Notes: generated by a model not told the origin, from the letters alone. DNA of 55,386 nucleotides from Leptospiraceae bacterium (GCA_002717505.1 PBEB01000063.1:17127-72512), one strand, 5' to 3'; positions 44,305 to 53,839 are shown, counted from the first letter of the stretch. Numbers and translations are program-made.

Positions 44305-44702
44305 GCTCCTGCCCCCTGGTAGGGAAGCTCTTTGATATGACCGTTAATCTGTCTGAGCATCTTGCTAAGCACTCGGATGGACTGAAGAGCGAAAGCAATG
44401 TCAGAAACCATGGCTCGTTCGAACTGAACCTTGCTAAATCCAAGGGCCCGCACCCCGGTACGGGCCACTGCATCGGTGATTCGCGCTGTTCCCAGATAAA
44501 CTTCCAGCATTCCGAAGAGGTCACCTTTGGTGAGATCGAAGTTTTCCATTTTCAGCGGGGTGTACTTTCTCATCACCCGCACTTCGCCTTCCAGAATCAG
44601 ATAGGCACAAGGATCCCCGATGGTATAATCCATTTCATAGATTTTATCGCCAGATCGGAACTCCACCGGCTGGCTCAACTCTGCCAGTAAATCAAAATCC
44701 AT
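44301..44702 (-). CDS. Divergent cyclic-nucleotide-binding domain protein
   Basis: This 133-residue protein is a cNMP-binding beta-roll (VEFRSGDKIYEMDYTIGDPC, AYLILEGEVRVM) with a cassette that reads GDLFGMLEVYLGTARITDAV. The Glu of 'FGE' is replaced and the spacing to the Arg differs, so ligand binding may be weakened or lost. A C-terminal helix follows. AAGGA precedes the ATG. It is the first gene of the minus-strand operon and overlaps the intact cNMP gene by ATGA, so the two probably function together, for example as a heteromer. Confidence 0.8.
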   Translation of the reverse strand: MDFDLLAELSQPVEFRSGDKIYEMDYTIGDPCAYLILEGEVRVMRKYTPLKMENFDLTKGDLFGMLEVYLGTARITDAVARTGVRALGFSKVQFERAMVSDIAFALQSIRVLSKMLRQINGHIKELPYQGAGA

Positions 44703-44916
44703 TATTCCTTCCCGAGCCCTGCACTTAGTAAAAATCGGGGATTAGCTTTGAATGGCTCAATCCTGCATCCTGCGAGCTCATACTTCTATGGCAGAGGTTC
44801 GCTTCTATGACAACAGGAATATGCCTTAATCCGAAGAAACTACCGGGCTACTGTTAGTATCGGATCATTGAAAATCTTTGCTTTACCTGCCATGGTGGAA
44901 AATAATTCATTCCGCA

Positions 44917-45984
44917 ATGGCGTCCCGCAAGCCTACTTTTGACGATTGTTACCAGGCATTGCCTGAATTGAAGCCTCCGCGCAACCTGGATAAGTTCTGG
45001 CAGGATGCCATTCTGGCGCTGAAACGGCTTCCCGTAGAGCCCCAACAAAAGCTGGTGTTGAAGAAGTCTTTCGGCAAGGAGAGTCTCAGCGATATTGCTT
45101 TCCAGAGCCTGGGTCCTACTATCATTCGAGGACAGCTATTTCTGCCCCGCCGCCGAGGAAAAGCGCCGGTAGTAATCCATTTTCCCGATTATGATGAGCG
45201 GGCTTCCTTCCCCGGAGCTGTAAAAGACTATAGTCGAACGCTCACAGAGAAAGGGATCGCACTCCTATCGGTTAATCTAAGACAGGCACCTGCAGGCTCC
45301 GCTCCCAAACCAACTGCGGCGGCCACTGTCAGCACGACTCGAGGGGCTGCAAGACCAGGAAGGGCCTCAAGCACAGCTACAGCCCGTTCCAGCCGAACCC
45401 CCGGCTCTGCTACCGTTGAAGCTCCCATTTCTCCGCTCATGGCCATGGGACTGGAACCGGTGGAAAAAAGCTATCTGGCCCATTGTTATCTGGATGCACT
45501 GAGAGCGGTAGATTTCCTGAGGCTTCAAAAGGGCATCGATAGTGCCCGAATTGCCCTCCTGGGCCGGGGTCTCGGGGCTGCCATGGCATCCTTTGTGGCC
45601 CATATGAGAAAGGATTCCGTGGTGGGAATGAGTCTGGAAAGGCCATCCCCGGCCTGGATTAGCCGCTGGCTGGATGACTCCACTGGCAGCATGGCCGAGC
45701 AGATTCGGGAATTAATGCGTCAGAAGTCCGGTTCCCGGGCAAAATGGAAAAAGAGCCTGGAGCTCCTGGATCCCATCAACTGGGCCTCCTCGATTCAAGT
45801 ACCTGTACTGTTTTCCGCCGGGCTGGAAGATTCCGTACATCCGCCCATGTCCGTGTTCGGTCTGTTCAATCATCTACAGACAGAAAAGGCCATGCAATTC
45901 TTCACCGACGAAGAACAGGATCCTACAGGAAAGAAAGAAAGGCTCACTTCCCTGGACTTTCTGGTAGAACAGCTCAATCCCTGA
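44917..45984 (+). CDS. Acetyl-xylan-esterase-like alpha/beta hydrolase, probably inactive
   Basis: I choose the ATG at 44917 (355 residues) because acetyl-xylan-esterase family proteins begin near a 'f-D-x-x-y... F-W' pattern, here TFDDCYQ then LDKFWQDAI. The fold is recognisable from PVVIHFPDYDERASFPG and from LDPINWASSIQVPVLFSAGL followed by EDSVHPP. At the nucleophile elbow near residue 215 the sequence is LLGRGLGAAMASF, so Gly replaces the Ser of 'G-x-S-x-G'. The C-terminus also lacks the usual His. A threonine- and arginine-rich insert of about 45 residues (near 140-180) interrupts the domain. It is therefore probably a pseudoenzyme with a binding or structural role. No ribosome binding site is apparent. 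Confidence 0.65.
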   Translation: MASRKPTFDDCYQALPELKPPRNLDKFWQDAILALKRLPVEPQQKLVLKKSFGKESLSDIAFQSLGPTIIRGQLFLPRRRGKAPVVIHFPDYDERASFPGAVKDYSRTLTEKGIALLSVNLRQAPAGSAPKPTAAATVSTTRGAARPGRASSTATARSSRTPGSATVEAPISPLMAMGLEPVEKSYLAHCYLDALRAVDFLRLQKGIDSARIALLGRGLGAAMASFVAHMRKDSVVGMSLERPSPAWISRWLDDSTGSMAEQIRELMRQKSGSRAKWKKSLELLDPINWASSIQVPVLFSAGLEDSVHPPMSVFGLFNHLQTEKAMQFFTDEEQDPTGKKERLTSLDFLVEQLNP

Positions 45985-46084
45985 AAACTCCTTCCGTAGC
46001 ATGAAAAACTCCGGAAATGGAATCGCAAGAATCGTTCTAATTTGCTTTACAGGCCGAAGGATGCTTCAAGATTGACTCTGAATT

Positions 46085-46390
46085 ATGGAAGAACGACAAA
46101 ACAGGGACTATCAGGGTGGAGACCGAAACTCTGATGGTGATGATAAAAGACGCGGCGGCCCCGGTGGTCGACAGGGCGGCGGTGGCGGACGATACCGCAA
46201 GCGTGTACTGGATACCAGAAATATTACCATCGATTACAAGAATCCGGAAACCCTGGAGCGATTCATCTCCAAGACCGGAAAGATTCTGCCCCGCAGAATG
46301 ACCGGTGCTACGGCCCGAGTTCAGCGCAAAATTGCTCGAGAGATCAAGCGTGCACGAATGATCAACCTGCTTCCTTTCTCAAAACGCTAA
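46085..46390 (+). CDS. rpsR: Ribosomal protein bS18, cysteine-free variant
   Basis: This protein has 101 residues. The conserved C-terminal half is clear: [40 protein letters not shown] and ARMINLLPF. The N-terminal 35 residues are an Arg-Gly-rich tail ([17 protein letters not shown]), and no cysteines are present, so this is the zinc-free form. bS18 binds 16S rRNA in the small-subunit platform next to bS6. It usually sits in rpsF-ssb-rpsR-rplI; here it is alone, with a clear terminator after it. Either the usual operon has been broken up in this lineage or this is a second copy. Confidence 0.9.
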   Translation: MEERQNRDYQGGDRNSDGDDKRRGGPGGRQGGGGGRYRKRVLDTRNITIDYKNPETLERFISKTGKILPRRMTGATARVQRKIAREIKRARMINLLPFSKR

Positions 46391-46437
46391 ACTCAATGTC
46401 CATCCGGCTTTCCAGATTTTACGAAAAGCCTTGCAAG

Positions 46438-46466
46438 AAGCATCCCACCTGTGGGATGCTTTTTTA
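46438..46466 (+). terminator. Intrinsic terminator of rpsR
   Basis: AAGCATCCCAC (46438-46448) and GTGGGATGCTT (46451-46461) form an 11-bp stem around CT, followed by a T-run to 46465. It lies about 50 bases past the stop codon of the bS18 gene. Confidence 0.9.
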
Positions 46467-46500
46467 TTCTTCAACCCTGTTGGATTTCCGAAAGGATACC

Positions 46501-46674
46501 ATGGACAACTCCATAAAACCAGCGCTTCCCACCGGGCTGCATAACTTCCCGGCCCATCCAGAAACGAAGTCTTATTCGCGAAGCAGGCAAGACCACTCTC
46601 TGCGAATTTTTCGGCTGACTGGAGCTCCAGGGAGCCATATCTTCATGAATACAGGGGCACGTTCTCCAGGCTGA
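46501..46674 (+). CDS. Candidate 57-residue protein directly upstream of sucA
   Basis: The frame runs from ATG 46501 to TGA 46672-46674. AAAGGA (46491-46496) lies four bases before the ATG. The stop is 13 bases before the sucA start and immediately precedes its ribosome binding site, so translation of the two would be coupled. The protein (begins MDNSIKPALPTGLHNFPAHP) is basic, without a membrane segment or known motif. A short ORF can arise by chance in a 300-base leader, so I rate it as possible only. The rest of the 46467-46687 region shows no clear promoter. Confidence 0.35.
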   Translation: MDNSIKPALPTGLHNFPAHPETKSYSRSRQDHSLRIFRLTGAPGSHIFMNTGARSPG

Positions 46675-46687
46675 AAGGAGCCAAAGT

Positions 46688-49471
46688 ATGGCATTATCTT
46701 CCATTGCATCTATTCTAAACGCAGAACATCAATATTTCCTGGAAGACCTTTACGAAAGTTACAAATCGGATCCCTCCTCAGTTGCTGCGGAGTGGCGTGA
46801 ATTCTTTCAACAAATGGAACAACAGGATGGCTCCAATGGACACAGCCACGGTATGCCCCTGGAAGCCAGCTCCATTCCTAAATTGCTCAAATCAGACATT
46901 TTGCGCATTCCGGATACGCAGCTCAAAGCGCTCCTGCTAATGCAGGCCTATCGCAGACACGGCCATTATTCAGCGAACATAGATCCCCTGGGACTGAGGG
47001 AAACCACCCGAGCTCATCTCAAACTGGACGATCATAACATTAGCCAGGAGGAACTGGGAAAAGAAGTAACAGTAACCTTCGGCGGTCAGACCGTCACAGA
47101 TAGTCTGGGCAATCTGATTGAAAGACTGGAACGCATTTACTGCGGAAGCATTGGCTCGGAGTACTTCTACATTCGAAGCGAAGAGCGAAGACGATGGCTC
47201 ATTGAAAAGCTGGAATCCGAACGCTTTCAAAACCCTCTGGAAGGCTCCATAAAGGAGATGATCTACGAGAAGCTGTATTCAGCAGAAAACTTCGAAAAGT
47301 ACATTGCCACTCATTATCCCGGTAAAAAACGATTCTCCCTGGAGGGAGGAGAAAGTCTCATTCCTACCCTGGCGGCCGCTGTTGAGATGGCAGGCGAAGA
47401 TGGCATAGAACAGATTGTCATCGGCATGGCCCACCGGGGAAGGCTGAATGTTCTGGCCAACATCCTGGGAAAAGATCCGGCCCTGATATTCGCAGAGTTC
47501 AACGAAAACATTACCGAAGACATTGATTCCGGGGACGTCAAATATCACCTGGGGTACTCCAGCGACTATGAAACTCTGAGCGGCAAATCGGTGCATCTCA
47601 GCCTGGCCTTTAACCCATCGCACCTGGAAGTGATCAATCCTGTGGTTCTGGGCTCCATTCGTGCAAGACAGGAAAAAGCCGGGGATGAGGAACGAAGAAA
47701 TCACCTACCTCTCATTATTCACGGGGATGCTGCTTTCGCAGGACAGGGCATCAACTATGAATGCCTGAATATGTCCGCCCTTCCCGCTTACAAAGTGGGA
47801 GGAGCTCTGCACATCGTCTGTAACAACCAGATTGGATTTACCACCAATCCAGAAGATGCCCGTTCCACCACCTATGCCACTGACCTGGCGCGTATGCTTC
47901 ATGTGCCTATTTTCCATGTAAACGGTGACGACCCGGAGGCCTGCTTTCGCGCGGTACGTCTGGCCATGGAATGGAGAAGAAAATATCAGACCGATGTCTT
48001 TATTGACCTGATCTGCTATCGCCGACTGGGCCATAATGAAACCGATGAGCCAGCCTTTACTCAGCCGGTGATGTATAAAAAAATCAAGTCCCATCCCTCT
48101 ACGTTTCAGCAATATGAAAAGCAACTGAGCCAGGAGGGACTGAATAAGGATACTCTGGACGGCATTAAGAAGAAATACCAGGACTCCCTGGACGATGCCT
48201 TCAAGCGCGTGGATACAGATGAGCTTCAGAGTTATATTCAGACACTTACCGGCAACTGGCGCGGATTCCTCAAGATGGATCCGTATTCCCGGCCGGATAC
48301 CAGCGTTCCTCAGGAAACCCTGGAGCAGATCGCAGAACACATCACCACCGTGCCCGGGGACTTTCAGTTAAACAGAAAACTGCAGCGGCTCTTTCAGGAT
48401 CGAAGAGCCATGGTACTGGAAGACAAGGGAGTGGACTGGGGTATGGCAGAAGCCCTGGCAATGGGAACTCTCGTAAAAGAAGGGATTCCCATTCGCATTA
48501 CCGGACAGGATACCAAACGTGGGACCTTCTCTCATCGGCATGCTGTGGTCTTCGACTCCGAATCAGACACGGAATACTCTGCATTGCAGCATATTTCCGA
48601 GGATCAGGGTCGGTTTGAAATTGCAAATAGCTTACTATCCGAAGTAGCGGCCCTGGGCTTTGAGTTTGGTTATTCTCTGGCAGACCCCAAGTCTCTGGTA
48701 ATCTGGGAAGCGCAATTCGGAGACTTCGTAAATGGAGCGCAGGTTGTCATTGACCAGTTTATCGCAAGTAGCGAAACCAAATGGAATCGCTACTCTGGAA
48801 TCGTCTTGCTGTTGCCCCATGGCTACGAAGGCCAGGGACCGGAGCATTCCAGTGCAAGACTGGAACGATTTCTTCAACTCTGCAGCCAGTTCAACATTCA
48901 AGTTGCCAACTGTACCACGCCGGCTCAGTACTTTCATTTGCTGCGAAGACAAATGCACAGAAATTTCCGCAAGCCTTTGATTGTGATGAGTCCAAAATCT
49001 CTTCTACGACACCCAAGGGCCAAGAGCCACATGACGGACTTTTCAGACGAATCCTTTCTAGAAGTTCTGGATGAAACGGATCCATCCATCGACAAAGAGA
49101 AGGTAAAGGCATTACTATTCTGTAGCGGTAAGATCTACTATGATCTACTGGAGCAGAGAGAACAGGAAGAGATTAAGGATATTGCCATTATTCGGGTGGA
49201 ACAATTGTATCCTTTCCCCAACGAACAAATTCAGGCTATCCTCAAACAATACAAAAAAGCCAAAGACATTACCTGGGTTCAAGAAGAACCTCGTAACCAA
49301 GGCGCCTGGATCTACATGGAAAACCTGCTTGGTCATCTGTGCCGGGCAAGATTGAATTATTGCGGCCGAGCTCCTTCACCCAGCCCGGCTACCGGCTATT
49401 TCAAAGTGCATGTTAAGGAACAAACCAGCATTGTAGAAGAAGCTCTACAAATTAAATCGGAGGAAGACTGA
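46688..49471 (+). CDS. sucA: 2-oxoglutarate dehydrogenase E1 component
   Basis: SucA is the thiamine-diphosphate-dependent decarboxylase of the 2-oxoglutarate dehydrogenase complex in the TCA cycle; it passes the succinyl group to the lipoyl arm of SucB. The protein has 927 residues. The N-terminal E2-binding segment is present ([20 protein letters not shown]). Catalytic-region motifs include [69 protein letters not shown] and [24 protein letters not shown] stands six bases upstream of the ATG. sucB follows after 2 bases, so the operon is sucA-sucB-lpd. Confidence 0.97.
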   Translation: MALSSIASILNAEHQYFLEDLYESYKSDPSSVAAEWREFFQQMEQQDGSNGHSHGMPLEASSIPKLLKSDILRIPDTQLKALLLMQAYRRHGHYSANIDPLGLRETTRAHLKLDDHNISQEELGKEVTVTFGGQTVTDSLGNLIERLERIYCGSIGSEYFYIRSEERRRWLIEKLESERFQNPLEGSIKEMIYEKLYSAENFEKYIATHYPGKKRFSLEGGESLIPTLAAAVEMAGEDGIEQIVIGMAHRGRLNVLANILGKDPALIFAEFNENITEDIDSGDVKYHLGYSSDYETLSGKSVHLSLAFNPSHLEVINPVVLGSIRARQEKAGDEERRNHLPLIIHGDAAFAGQGINYECLNMSALPAYKVGGALHIVCNNQIGFTTNPEDARSTTYATDLARMLHVPIFHVNGDDPEACFRAVRLAMEWRRKYQTDVFIDLICYRRLGHNETDEPAFTQPVMYKKIKSHPSTFQQYEKQLSQEGLNKDTLDGIKKKYQDSLDDAFKRVDTDELQSYIQTLTGNWRGFLKMDPYSRPDTSVPQETLEQIAEHITTVPGDFQLNRKLQRLFQDRRAMVLEDKGVDWGMAEALAMGTLVKEGIPIRITGQDTKRGTFSHRHAVVFDSESDTEYSALQHISEDQGRFEIANSLLSEVAALGFEFGYSLADPKSLVIWEAQFGDFVNGAQVVIDQFIASSETKWNRYSGIVLLLPHGYEGQGPEHSSARLERFLQLCSQFNIQVANCTTPAQYFHLLRRQMHRNFRKPLIVMSPKSLLRHPRAKSHMTDFSDESFLEVLDETDPSIDKEKVKALLFCSGKIYYDLLEQREQEEIKDIAIIRVEQLYPFPNEQIQAILKQYKKAKDITWVQEEPRNQGAWIYMENLLGHLCRARLNYCGRAPSPSPATGYFKVHVKEQTSIVEEALQIKSEED

Positions 49472-49473
49472 GT

Positions 49474-50745
49474 ATGTCCCAGGAAATTAAAGTACCACCC
49501 ATGGGGGAATCCATCACGGAAGCTACAGTAGCTGACTGGCATTTCTCCGAAGGACAGAGCTTCAACAGCGGCGATATTCTAGTAGAACTGGAAACAGATA
49601 AAGTCACCATGGAAGTCCCGGCTCCGGCAGCAGGTAAGCTCACCTCCATAAAGAAGCAGTCCGGGGAAACGGTACAACTGGATGAAGTACTGGCCATAAT
49701 CGAAGAGGGCGCAGGCGCCGATTCATCGAGTTCAGGCACTTCGGAATCCAAAGCTTCGGATTCTTCCGGTGGCTCACAACAACCTGCTTCTGGCGGTTCC
49801 ACCGACAGCGGATCCGGACGAAGCAACGAAACAGTGCCACCCGGCGCTCGCAGACTGGCAGCGGAAGAAGGTGTAGATACCTCCAGCGTTCAGGGCACAG
49901 GCAAAGGTGGCCAGGTTCGCAAAGAGGATGTAGTGAATCATCTGGAAAAAGGCGGCTCCGGCAGTTCTTCCAAAGCCGAATCTTCCGCTCCGGCAAAACC
50001 TGCAGCCAGCGCAGATCCAATCAAACCCAGCCGTCAGAAAACTGGCGAAAGGGAAAACGTAGAACCAATGAGTCGTCTTCGCCAGAAGATTGCGGAACGA
50101 CTGGTTTCTGCGCAACAAACCGCAGCCATCCTTACTACTTTCAACGAAGTTGACATGAGCCGCGTAATGGATATTCGGAATCAGTACAAAGATCTGTATG
50201 CGAAGAAATACGGCATCAAACTGGGCTTCATGTCTTTCTTTGTGAAAGCAGCTGTAGAAGCGCTGAAGTCCTACCCGGCTATCAACGCCGAGATACGTGG
50301 CACAGACATCATCCATAAGAATTATTACGATGTGGGAGTGGCCGTAGGAGGTCCCAGAGGCCTGGTAGTTCCGATCGTACGGGATGCAGACCTTCTGAGC
50401 TTCGCCGAGATCGAAATGGAAATTGCGCGACTGGCTGGCCGAGTGCAAGAAGGGAGCATCTCCCTGGATGAAATGACCGGTGGTACTTTTACTATTTCCA
50501 ATGGCGGAATCTACGGTTCCATGCTTTCCACTCCTATCTTGAATCCTCCGCAAAGTGGAATTCTGGGCATGCATAACATCACAAAGCGAGCCATGGTAGT
50601 GGATGATGAAATCGTGATTCGACCTATGATGTATCTGGCGCTTTCTTATGACCACAGAATTGTGGATGGCAAAGAAGCGGTTAGCTTCCTGGTGAAAATC
50701 AAGGAATGCATTGAGAATCCAGAGAGAATCCTCCTGGAGATATAA
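49474..50745 (+). CDS. sucB: Dihydrolipoyllysine succinyltransferase E2 component
   Basis: This 423-residue E2 core protein carries the succinyl group on a swinging lipoyl arm and transfers it to CoA. The N-terminal lipoyl domain has the modified lysine K43 in [18 protein letters not shown] Ser- and Gly-rich hinge (about 85-125) leads to the peripheral E1/E3-binding domain ([35 protein letters not shown]). A second hinge precedes the catalytic domain, which ends with [20 protein letters not shown], where the DHRxxDG motif holds the catalytic His. It lies between sucA and lpd. Confidence 0.97.
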   Translation: MSQEIKVPPMGESITEATVADWHFSEGQSFNSGDILVELETDKVTMEVPAPAAGKLTSIKKQSGETVQLDEVLAIIEEGAGADSSSSGTSESKASDSSGGSQQPASGGSTDSGSGRSNETVPPGARRLAAEEGVDTSSVQGTGKGGQVRKEDVVNHLEKGGSGSSSKAESSAPAKPAASADPIKPSRQKTGERENVEPMSRLRQKIAERLVSAQQTAAILTTFNEVDMSRVMDIRNQYKDLYAKKYGIKLGFMSFFVKAAVEALKSYPAINAEIRGTDIIHKNYYDVGVAVGGPRGLVVPIVRDADLLSFAEIEMEIARLAGRVQEGSISLDEMTGGTFTISNGGIYGSMLSTPILNPPQSGILGMHNITKRAMVVDDEIVIRPMMYLALSYDHRIVDGKEAVSFLVKIKECIENPERILLEI

Positions 50746-50760
50746 TTCAAGGAAAGACAA

Positions 50761-52170
50761 ATGCAGCAGTTTGATTATACAGTAATTGGCGGAGGACCCG
50801 GCGGCTATGTCAGCGCCATCCGCGCAGCGCAGCTAGGCTTCAAGGTAGCAGTCATCGAAAAGCGCCCTACCCTGGGCGGAACCTGCGTGAATGTGGGCTG
50901 TATTCCGTCCAAAGCTTTACTGGACTCCTCAGAAAAATACCACGCTGCCAGCCATGAGTTCGCAGATCATGGCATCAATGTTGGCTCTGTTAAAATCGAC
51001 GTGAAAAAGATGATGGAGCGAAAGGTTTCTGTGGTGAAGGAACTCACCGACGGCCTGGACTTCCTGATAAAGAAGAACAAGATCACTGTTTTTCGCGGCA
51101 CAGGCACCATTCAAAAAGCCAGCCAGGAAAAGGTAGAGATCAAGGTCAGCGGCGAAAAAGAAGAAACGCTGGAATCGAAATATTGCATTATTGCCACAGG
51201 ATCGGCCCCGATCGCAATTCCAGGAATGGAGATCGACGAAAAGCAAATCATAACCTCGGACACCGCCATCGCTCTGGAAAAGGTACCCGAGTCCATGACC
51301 ATAATTGGCGGAGGTGTCATTGGCCTGGAACTGGGATCTGTATGGAATCGTCTGGGAACAAAGGTTACCATCGTAGAAATGCTTCCCGACATCTTGATGA
51401 CCCTGGACGGGCAAATGCGAAGCGTTGCTCGTAGAACTCTTCAAAAGCAGGGACTGGACTTTCTGTTCGAACATAAGGTTACTGAAGCGAAAGCCGGTAA
51501 GAAAGGTGTAGATATTAAAGTTCAGGATAAAAACGGAGAGGAGAAAAAGATCAACTCTGAGATCCTGCTCGTTTCTGTGGGTCGAAACCCATACACAGAT
51601 AGTCTTGGTGCGGAAAACGTAGGCGTCAAGATTAACGATCGAGGTCGAGTGGAAGTAGATCCTCATACGCTTCAGACTTCGGTTCCCAACATCTATGCCA
51701 TAGGCGATGTAATCGAAGGTCCCATGCTGGCTCACAAAGCAGAAGAAGAAGGGGTCATGGTTGCTGAAAATTTGGCCGGGAAAAGCGGGCACGTAAATTA
51801 CGATACCGTTCCCTGGGTAGTCTACACCTGGCCAGAAATCGCATGGGTAGGAAAAGGCGAAGAGCAACTAAAGAAAGAAGGCATCGAGTATCGCACCGGT
51901 AAATTCCTGTTTAGACCCAATGGTCGCGCCAAGGCTATGGGACAGGGAGACGGACAAATCAAGATACTGGCAGATAAAAGAACCGATACCGTGCTGGGTG
52001 TGGCCATTGTCGGTCCCAACGGTTCAGAGCTATTGGCAGAGGCCGTGATCGCCATGGAATTCGGTGCATCTTCCGAAGACATTGCGCGCACTTTCCATGC
52101 CCATCCTACCCTTTCAGAAGTGATGAAAGAAGCAGCTCTGGATGTGGATAAGCGCTCACTGCATTCCTGA
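50761..52170 (+). CDS. lpd: Dihydrolipoamide dehydrogenase E3
   Basis: This 469-residue flavoprotein reoxidises dihydrolipoamide with NAD+. The FAD motif is [20 protein letters not shown], and the redox disulfide is in [16 protein letters not shown]. The NAD motif is [20 protein letters not shown], the second FAD motif is [20 protein letters not shown], and the C-terminal active-site motif [18 protein letters not shown] provides His and Glu. AAGGAAAG precedes the ATG. It is the last gene of the suc operon and can also serve other lipoyl complexes such as pyruvate dehydrogenase. Confidence 0.97.
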   Translation: MQQFDYTVIGGGPGGYVSAIRAAQLGFKVAVIEKRPTLGGTCVNVGCIPSKALLDSSEKYHAASHEFADHGINVGSVKIDVKKMMERKVSVVKELTDGLDFLIKKNKITVFRGTGTIQKASQEKVEIKVSGEKEETLESKYCIIATGSAPIAIPGMEIDEKQIITSDTAIALEKVPESMTIIGGGVIGLELGSVWNRLGTKVTIVEMLPDILMTLDGQMRSVARRTLQKQGLDFLFEHKVTEAKAGKKGVDIKVQDKNGEEKKINSEILLVSVGRNPYTDSLGAENVGVKINDRGRVEVDPHTLQTSVPNIYAIGDVIEGPMLAHKAEEEGVMVAENLAGKSGHVNYDTVPWVVYTWPEIAWVGKGEEQLKKEGIEYRTGKFLFRPNGRAKAMGQGDGQIKILADKRTDTVLGVAIVGPNGSELLAEAVIAMEFGASSEDIARTFHAHPTLSEVMKEAALDVDKRSLHS

Positions 52171-52314
52171 AGCATCAGAGAATCGAGTCCCAGAAAGGCG
52201 AATCGAAGCCCGGGGCCTGCCTTCTTCGATGGCAAAATACAGATTTGCGCGAAAGGCCCTGGCCATTCGTGGGCGAAACGTGGGCAACCGGAATTATCTG
52301 CCATCGAGTTTCTT

Positions 52315-52761
52315 ATGAAAGACCAGGCAAAACGCGATGAGGCAATATGGATTGACTACAGCCATTTGATGCGGCTGCATAACTCCACTGTTTTAAGAGC
52401 ACTTTTCTGGGTAGCTGGCTCTCTCTCGTTAGCTCTAGGAATCCTGGGAATCTTTCTTCCAGTGCTGCCCACTACGCCTTTCTTGCTACTCACAGCTTAT
52501 CTGTACGCTCGATCATCGGAACGCTTCTATAACTGGTTGATGAATCATCGTCACCTGGGACCCTACATTAGACAGTGGGTGGAGCACCGAACGCTTACTT
52601 TGAGAACCAAGTTCTCAGCGGTGGGACTGCTCACTGCTGCCATAGTGAGTAGCAATGTATTCTTCGTGCGATATCCGGTAGCTCATACTTTGATGGCGCT
52701 GACTGGAATTCTGGTTGCTGTGTACATCCTTCAGTTCAGGACACTGGAAATCGAAAGATAA
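52315..52761 (+). CDS. DUF454 (YbaN-like) inner-membrane protein
   Basis: This 148-residue protein shows the DUF454/YbaN signature LGILGIFLPVLPTTPFLLL, then AYLYARSSERFYNWLMNH and HLGPYIRQW. Three hydrophobic helices are visible (about 28-60, 98-118, 122-142). The family is widespread but its biochemical role is not settled. The ATG at 52315 has no clear ribosome binding site, and an ATG at 52369 is an alternative that still contains the whole family core. Its 3' end overlaps the 3' end of rsmE on the other strand by 31 bases. Confidence 0.87.
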   Translation: MKDQAKRDEAIWIDYSHLMRLHNSTVLRALFWVAGSLSLALGILGIFLPVLPTTPFLLLTAYLYARSSERFYNWLMNHRHLGPYIRQWVEHRTLTLRTKFSAVGLLTAAIVSSNVFFVRYPVAHTLMALTGILVAVYILQFRTLEIER

Positions 52762-53528
52762 CTCAAATAGGAAATGGCTGCCGTCTCCACCCGAAGCACC
52801 CAGTGCCCCAGTTGGATCGATTTGCAGTTCCTATAATTCTGTTCCAGGGATTTCCAGAGTTTTCGATCCTCATCGCTGAACCCGCCTTCCGGGCCCACAA
52901 CTATTACAACCTCGGCTAAGCCCACTCGGGAAGCACCAGAACTCTCATTTTTGGAAACCTTCGAAGACTCCGCGAAAAGGTCTTGAGACCGGCGATCCGA
53001 ATCATCCGGGAGATCCAGTATGTGTACCTCCGCTCCGTCCTCCAACTTTTGCTGCAGAAAGGACTGAATCTCTGTGGCGGAGAGTGCACTTTCCAGAGTG
53101 GGTAAAAACCAGCTTTCGCTCTGGGCCGCAGCCTCCCTGCTCAACCTCTGGAATCGATCCGGGGATATGCGTTCGCGAACAGATCTATGAAACTCGGCGG
53201 GAATGAAATGGCGTAGCCCCAGCTCCGTGGATTTTTCGATGAGCCAGTCCTTGCGACTGGATTTTGGCACAGCGCTTAAAAGCGAGAAAATAGGAAATCC
53301 GTTGGCAGCATGTTCGCACATCCCGGACAATTGAACTCGAGCGCTCTTCTTTTCATTCCAGGAAAGACTACCGGCCCAGCGGCGACCCCGGCCATCTCCA
53401 ACATGGACAATGGCATTGTCTTTCAGGCGACGGGCCCGGGCATGAGCGATCTCACCGGGATCCAGATCCACAGACAATTCCTCCGGGCTATCTGGCCAGG
53501 TTTGGTCCGTGCGAAAGATCAGGAACAT
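52731..53528 (-). CDS. rsmE: 16S rRNA m3U1498 methyltransferase RsmE
   Basis: This protein has 265 residues. The SPOUT-fold core is clear: a PUA-like N-terminal part (ARARRLKDNAIVHVGDGRGR), the segment KSSRKDWLIEKSTELGLRHF, the SAM-binding VIVVGPEGGFSDEDRKLW, and the trefoil-knot end QLGHWVLRVETAAISYL. RsmE methylates U1498 in 16S rRNA. The last motif usually reads 'L-G-x-R-I-L-R-x-E-T-A'; here W replaces the first Arg, which is unusual but leaves the second Arg. It overlaps the DUF454 gene tail to tail. There is no obvious ribosome binding site. Confidence 0.93.
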   Translation of the reverse strand: MFLIFRTDQTWPDSPEELSVDLDPGEIAHARARRLKDNAIVHVGDGRGRRWAGSLSWNEKKSARVQLSGMCEHAANGFPIFSLLSAVPKSSRKDWLIEKSTELGLRHFIPAEFHRSVRERISPDRFQRLSREAAAQSESWFLPTLESALSATEIQSFLQQKLEDGAEVHILDLPDDSDRRSQDLFAESSKVSKNESSGASRVGLAEVVIVVGPEGGFSDEDRKLWKSLEQNYRNCKSIQLGHWVLRVETAAISYLSYLSISSVLN

Positions 53529-53574
53529 GTTTTTTGTTTACAGCCAGCGCTCTGCGGAGGCTTTGGAACTACTT

Positions 53575-53658
53575 GCCGAAGTGGTGGAATTGGTAGACAC
53601 AGTGGATTCAAAATCCACCGGGAGCAATCCCTTGTCGGTTCAAGTCCGACCTTCGGTA
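53575..53658 (+). tRNA. tRNA-Leu(CAA)
   Basis: This is an 84-base class II tRNA that folds with an acceptor stem of GCCGAAG with CTTCGGT, giving a G1-U72 wobble, and discriminator A. The anticodon stem-loop is GTGGA TTCAAAA TCCAC with anticodon CAA at 53609-53611, which reads UUG. A long variable arm (GGGAGCAATCCC region) and a T-arm TCGGTTCAAGTCCGA are present. CCA is not encoded. The gene lies between the rsmE start and a small minus-strand gene whose end is 8 bases away. Confidence 0.93.
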
Positions 53659-53665
53659 AGCAATT

Positions 53666-53839
53666 CTAAACCAGTCCTCGAATGCAGCGCGGATCCCCGC
53701 AGCTTCCATGCCTGCAGTTGCAGTCAAAACGAATCCCGGTCTTTTCATCCACAGGATGCGCATCTCTTCGATTTCTGAGCAGTACTTTCCGTAGATTCTC
53801 TTCGGTTTTTTTCTCTTTGATTAAAGTGGCAACAGCCAT
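53666..53839 (-). CDS. 57-residue four-cysteine protein
   Basis: The ATG at 53839 is preceded by GGGAGGTGAGCC, one of the strongest ribosome binding sites in the window and complementary to the 16S rRNA 3' end over eight bases. The frame runs to a TAG at 53666-53668. The N-terminal half is basic and helical (KEKKTEENLRKVLLRNRRDA). The C-terminal half carries four cysteines in DCNCRHGSCGDPRCIRGLV, spaced C-x-C-x4-C-x4-C, which suggests a bound zinc ion or iron-sulfur cluster. I do not recognise the family. It lies 107 bases downstream of the GGDEF gene on the same strand. Its C-terminal end is 8 bases from the tRNA-Leu end on the other strand. Confidence 0.75.
   Translation of the reverse strand: MAVATLIKEKKTEENLRKVLLRNRRDAHPVDEKTGIRFDCNCRHGSCGDPRCIRGLV

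Noticed and set aside
49774..50760. A 328-codon open frame on the minus strand opposite sucB
   Set aside because: It lies wholly inside the sucB gene, has no recognised motif, and is a shadow of a well-supported coding frame.
50929..51867. A 312-codon open frame on the minus strand opposite lpd
   Set aside because: It is antisense to a clear dihydrolipoamide dehydrogenase and has no ribosome binding site or family features.
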